Below, in pieces: positions 59,820-64,000 of a stretch of 64,000 nucleotides of DNA (within the stretch, counting starts at the first letter, position 1; every line of letters starts with the position of its first letter). The notes under the pieces were generated by a model. The model did no database searches. It saw only the letters and a list, made by a program, of their open reading frames with translations, and was not told where the DNA came from. The translations under genes were made by a program, and so were the position numbers. Source of the stretch: Trematomus loennbergii (lineage: Eukaryota > Chordata > Actinopteri > Perciformes > Nototheniidae); the NCBI GenBank assembly GCA_012861695.1, contig JAAOOA010000060.1, positions 10,004,954 to 10,068,953 of the forward strand. Reading direction: 5' to 3'.

Positions 59820-60597
59820 GTAGTGACAACCACAATCCGCTTTAATCCTTGACGTTTCATGCTTTGATCGCATTATTGGTATGTACAATTTATATAAACA
59901 TAGTGTTCTTTCATTTCCAGTTAATACGTGAAGCAATTAATAATGTTTATAGAGATTATTTTTGGGATGATAGTTAATGTGTGTTATAAACCCCTCTGTA
60001 GAACTACCCTTAGCTACAGCCATCATGTTGTGCTACAGCCTTGTGTGTGTATGTTCTTTGGTGTTAATTCAATGTATGTTGTATAATGTGTGTAAATATT
60101 CTTCCGCATATTTATGTACTTCTTGTCTTGTGTTTATTTCCTAGTTTCACCCTTTCTTCAACATTGAAGCGATTAAACGACATCTACGGTCTCTAGTCCT
60201 TGATTGTGGAAGGTGTTTAGCTGAAAGTCAAAGGGCACAAGAGATATGTGCACGTAGGACGACACAAACGCGCCCAGCCGCCCATCAAAATAAAATGTTG
60301 AATTAAAGTCGCTCATCGTTAGCTTTCTGCTTCGCCCATTTTTTAAATTGTCGATGGTACCGTCCAGATCAACCCGCATAAAGGACAAAACAATTCTCCA
60401 GAAACCTATTGGTGATATCAAAGAGAACACACTTCTAGTTTATACTGTCAAAGGACATGACACAGGAAATATCTTTAAGAGTGCAATGCTATTTATAGCC
60501 AGTGAGATCACCTTGGCAAATATTGTAACGTGCCTTAGACATATTTGGAACCAGGTAGCCATGGTTAATTGGATTTTAACAATGCTTAACCTGTTCA
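59820..60597. other. Unassigned sequence
   Basis: The plus frame at 60348-60662 (104 codons) ends inside transposable element A3, so it is not a complete gene. Its first part, with an MSMVPSRSTRIKDKTILQKP start, is unrecognised. Confidence 0.4.
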
Positions 60598-61275
60598 ACC
60601 TGGAGGCCCCCGCCCGCGGACTGCGGGTTTTTTTCACGAAACTGTGTCTCAGGGCTTCTTAACATTTAAAAACCTATTAATGTGTCATACCCACTTAACG
60701 GTAAGAAACTCAGCTAACTGACGATACAAACCATTTTTACAGAAACAAAACACAAGTCTCACAAAAAGCGTCTAAATGAGCCCTGAGCGAAAAGTTCTAA
60801 CACACTTAGCACAGACCTCTAGGTATAAATACCCTTATTACATATCGGATCTGCACAAACAAGATATGGTTAGCAAGCTGAGATTCCACAGATTCCAGAA
60901 ATATAAGTATCATCACTGAGCGATCAGAACTTGCGACAGAGGAAGCAAACACAGACATCACAACACAGAGCTTTACGGAGCAAACACGGCCAATTTGTCT
61001 TACCTTTTGCTGTTTCTGATCAAAAGTTGTGTTCAATGGCATCAAAACGATAAAAACGCTGCTGAAGGTTAATCCAATGGTTAATCCAATGTGTCTGTGT
61101 CACTTTGAAATGATCCATCTTCATATTTACTAGTTTGAGCCGAGGTTTCAGTTTTCAGTTTTCAGAGCGTAACATAGCTTTCGACTGCGTGCGCGTCACT
61201 CTCACTCCTCAATAGTAACGTGTGTGTGTATGTGGAACTTCCCCTTTGATTCTATTGGCTCTAACGGTTAATAAG

Positions 61276-62709
61276 TGACAAGATTCGTGGAAAAAGGTAG
61301 GACCCAAATGCAGACTACAAAAAAAAGGTAAAAAGGTCTAGAAACAAAAAGCGAGCTTTATTTTAAAAGCTGATGAACAAAAACATGGCATGAAACACAT
61401 AGGTAGCACAAGGTAACAACAACACCAAAACTGACCGTGACCAACATGGTGGGAGACAGGAAAGACAATGGCTGCTTCTCAGGTCGATTAAATGGAATCC
61501 TTGCGTCCCTCACTTGCGTCGTTTCCCTGCGTTTAGTCCCTCCCACCAGGGAAGCATGGAGAGACGCAAGGAAACCACGAGAAGCAGGGAAATTAGTTTT
61601 AAGAGCAATGGGACGTCCTTTCCTCCGGATCGTCTGACAGCAGCTCTGTCCCCGTTATTTTCACAAACACCCCCGCCTCTGTTAGTACACATTTACTGAC
61701 ACAAACATTTGTATCATCTGTTGTAGACCCAAATACATTAAATAAAATAAGAACTCATTCTCAAAAAAGATAAACGCCATTCTTAAAATGTATAAACGAA
61801 CAATAGTTGGATTAATATTGATTAGAGTGCACAATAGAAATAAAATAATTCAGAGAAGAAAAAGAGATATGTTATCTATCAAAACCCAGTTAGATTAACA
61901 TTCATTGGATTGCACACTTTGTTTGTTTGTGTGGATATGTAGCAAATTTTACATTTTAAATAGCACTTAATGACTGACTGAATGGAAATGACAATAAATG
62001 AAAATGTAAAACGAAAAAGCGATCATGAAAATGTTTCCAATAAATGAATAAAATAATTTTTGACCACTTTGTTGTTCAGATATATCACATATTTGTAACT
62101 GAATGATACATTAATTGAAACAAAACACAGTATAAACTGAGGAGTGAGTCCCGTGAGTTTCATGTGTTTTCTTCACTCCGCTGGGAAACTGCTCTCATGT
62201 CATGAAGCAACAGATCAGTGCATGCGCTGCATCGTCCAATCAGTGAGCGATACACAGTAAGGGGGCGGGGCGAGTATCTGAGGATTTCACCGGAGGATGG
62301 TCTGGTGGTTCCCCGGTTATCGCTCCTCCATTATCGCTCCTCGATCCTCGGTCCTCCGGCAGAAATAAGCGCCATGGGACGCTACTCAAGATGGCGCAGA
62401 CAAATCAACTTCCGGTGATACAGAGGACCGACGAGCGAGGAAATGAAAATAACCGACCTGAGACGCAGCCCATGAACCGACAAGGAACACAGGGGAAGAC
62501 AAGACTAAATACAAAGAGGGGTAATCACAGGACAAGACACAGCTGGGCAGGGGAGGCAGAAACACAAGGGCAACAGGTGAACACAATCAGACAATCAGAC
62601 ACATTAGGGAAAACACAGGAAGGAAGACAAGACACAGGGAGAACAAAATTTCAACATAAAATCATGACAAGACAGACAACTAAAATCGTGAAATAACAGG
62701 ATCGTGACA
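61276..62709 (-). mobile_element. Solo LTR copy 2, with nested element
   Basis: Begins TGACAAG and ends GTGACA. Its parts 61276-61465 and 62474-62709 match the solo LTR at 27964-28413. The flanks ATAAG and AAAAG agree at four of five bases, so the target duplication is probable. The middle third of the LTR is replaced by, or split around, the insertion at 61470-62470. Confidence 0.7.
61470..62470. mobile_element. DNA element nested in the LTR
   Basis: The left end GGCTGCTTCTCAGGTCGATT and the right end (inward) GGCTGCGTCTCAGGTCGGTT match at 18 of 20. The roughly 1-kb interior has no transposase. Its right part contains CAAGATGGCGCAG (YY1-like, 62387) next to CAACTTCCGGTGA (ETS-like, 62406), a promoter-like pair. 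The target duplication was not resolved, so the superfamily is open. Confidence 0.65.
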
Positions 62710-63023
62710 AAAAGGTTCCAGAGAAACGGCAAATTCACCCAAATGACCCCAAAAGGTGGGGTTTTTCTTTTCTAAACCTCTCTAAAAAGGTCAGATTTCA
62801 CTTGTTTGCATCAATCTTGATACAGGGTACTTATTATGTCATAGTTTGGATTCCTAAAGCTTTTAGTCTACTATCCTATCATTCAAGGGTGGTTTTCACT
62901 ATAAGTAATGGTTTTTTTTTGACGGACACTATCATTTAATATTTTTTACTATGTTCAATCTGCATTTACTTTAAAATAAAAACATTTATATTAATTCTGA
63001 CTCTTCTACATCCAACTCACAGG

Positions 63024-63424
63024 TTTATCATTGCTGTACGTCCGCCACAAAATACACCAAAAGCTGCGAATAAGACCCCCTGAGCATGGGCATAAGGCAC
63101 AAACAAACAAAGATGTTGCTGATGGTTGTGGTAGAGGAGCTGTAGATTTGCACTAACTTCTGTATCATGGTCACTAGCGTCTGGAGCACAAACGCAACCC
63201 TGTGATCCGCAATTGTTGTTGTCGTTGGCGAAACGCATCAGCAATGACGCGGGGGTGAGCAGGAGAGGTGGGGAGAGGCGGGGCTATGGCGTAGTCGTTT
63301 CAGGAAATGATCGTATAGGGCGTACACACTTACCCACTTTGGGAGCCGTTATCAAAGTGTATCGGATTCGGGCTCCGAATCCGCGGCTCCGTTTCGGCTT
63401 CGTGTGGACGAACCGTCTATACCA
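63024..63424. repeat. Probable MITE-derived sequence
   Basis: 63340-63420 has ATCGGATTCGGGCTCCGAAT and CGTTTCGGCTTCGTGTGGAC, a style typical of fish MITE ends with GTGTGGAC motifs. GATTCGG and CCGAATC form a small palindrome at 63365-63381. The 75-codon minus frame 63017-63244 is Asn/Cys-rich and unrecognised, and I do not call it. Confidence 0.35.
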
Positions 63425-63536
63425 GGGGTTTTCAAAGTGTGGGAAGGTGAGCCTCCCCTCAGAGAACATAAGAACAGCCACGCCCCCCCTCCCAATTATT
63501 ATTGCTATTATTATTATTATGTTGTGTTGCTATAAT
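63425..63536. mobile_element. hAT terminus, partial
   Basis: CAGGGGTTTTCAAAGTGTGG with GAGCCTCCCCTC is the typical left end of Charlie-like hAT elements. It is followed by a C-run and an (ATT)n stretch (63497-63521). Only the end is present. Confidence 0.6.
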
Positions 63537-63538
63537 GC

Positions 63539-64000
63539 AGGGGTATTCAATTGCATTTCAAAGAGGTCCAGTAAGAGAAAATGTCATTAAATGCTCCTTG
63601 CGTCTACCTTTCTCTTTTTTGAGCACGCCATTTGAAATGACTCACTGCTGTTTCTCTCCTCTTGTCTCGTCTCTGTTTGTGTTTTTGAATCTATCGTGCT
63701 GACTCACTGACTGCACCGATTTGATTGGCTGAGTAGCGTCACCTCCTTAAAACATTAAACAATAACTTTTTCAAACCTTTTTATCTTTATGTTTTAAACA
63801 TTTTTTAATTTTTTTTTTTACATTTTCAACATTGTGGATAAATCCTTATATGCTCCCAGCAACACACTGAACGTCAACTTTGCCTCCTTATTACAATCAC
63901 CCCTACTTTAGTGGGAACAATGAGTCTGCGTCTTTGATGCGCACAGGCAGATGATGCGGGGATGCAATGTAGACAGGAATAAATGCAGATCATCCTCTGG
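63539..64000. mobile_element. hAT element, second copy, cut by the window end
   Basis: CAGGGGTATTCAATTGCATT, then GAGGTCCAGTAAGAGAAAAT, matches the left end of the hAT at 3563 (CAGGGGTATTCAACT...GAGGTCCAGTTAGAG). Similarity fades after about 60 bp. No far end lies in the window. Confidence 0.6.

Larger units (their letters stand above)
60598..63023. mobile_element. TTAA-type element copy A3, interrupted
   Basis: It starts after TTCA (decayed TTAA) at 60594-60597 with a GC-rich hairpin CCCGC/GCGGG at 60613-60627. It matches A1 inverted (AAACTGTGTCTCAGGGCTTC at 60639; TGAGCCCTGAGCGAAAAG at 60777) and A2. It is split by an LTR at 61276-62709 and resumes at 62715 with blocks such as ATCAATCTTGATACAGGGTA (62811). 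The last part, from CATCCAACTCACAG on, is missing, so the far TTAA end is lost. Confidence 0.75.

Noticed and set aside
60348..60662. 104-codon plus frame
   Set aside because: It runs into the terminus of transposable element A3, so its C terminus is transposon-derived by chance. The N-terminal part is unrecognised.
1..64000. CRISPR arrays, operons, bacterial defence or toxin loci
   Set aside because: No direct-repeat/spacer pattern, ribosome-binding sites or compact gene clusters. The window is vertebrate in character.
1..64000. tRNA, rRNA and snRNA genes
   Set aside because: The only A/B-box pair found belongs to the SINE at 54361. No cloverleaf or snRNA signature was recognised by eye.

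Overview
The window looks like intergenic or intronic DNA from a ray-finned (teleost) fish. No tract has bacterial gene density, and no frame longer than about 60 codons reads as a conserved host protein. What can be recognised is a dense layer of fish-type transposable elements: hAT with a BED-finger transposase, PIF/Harbinger MITEs, TTAA-targeting piggyBac/Kolobok-like MITEs, Rex3 (RTE), an L2-tailed tRNA SINE, DIRS-like sequence and solo LTRs. GT and CT microsatellites are also present. The species cannot be named from this.

Layout. 1-2764 is unique sequence ending in a TTAA-flanked element (A1). 2899-5378 is a second TTAA element split by a 1.7 kb hAT with an exact 8-bp target duplication. 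5.4-12.7 kb is mostly unique AT-rich sequence with one MITE (6785-7216). 12.7-17.4 kb is a repeat cluster: an unclassified family B, a DNA element with about 360-bp inverted arms, and a repeat carrying five RFX-type palindromes. 19.2-20.5 kb is a nested set of perfect inverted repeats with mirrored TATA boxes. 20.5-24.7 kb is unique. 24.7-26.5 kb holds a dead hAT, a DIRS-type tyrosine recombinase fragment and a LINE tail. 27.7-30.5 kb holds a GC-rich locus split by a solo LTR, then inverted family B copies around a perfect hairpin. 30.5-31.7 kb is TTAA element A2. 34.0-34.7 and 36.7-37.3 kb are PIF/Harbinger MITEs. 38.25-38.5 kb is a GT microsatellite. 38.5-46.8 kb is unique except for a TTACACCCAT minisatellite. 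46.8-56 kb carries more TTAA MITEs, a Rex3 3' end with a 13-bp target duplication, and a SINE with a 7-bp duplication. 56-59.3 kb is unique. 59.34-59.51 kb is a striking alternating palindrome. 60.6-63.0 kb is TTAA element A3, with an LTR inserted in it and a further element inserted in the LTR. hAT-type ends close the window.

No host protein-coding gene can be supported. The identifiable coding pieces are remnants of transposon proteins (hAT transposase, DIRS recombinase, Rex3 C terminus), all on the minus strand. Two short stretches could be first exons of host genes (59766-59819 and 8317-8451), but I cannot confirm either. I found no previously undescribed multi-gene system. The most unusual material is structural: palindromes, hairpins whose position is kept while their sequence changes, and repeat-borne transcription-factor motifs.
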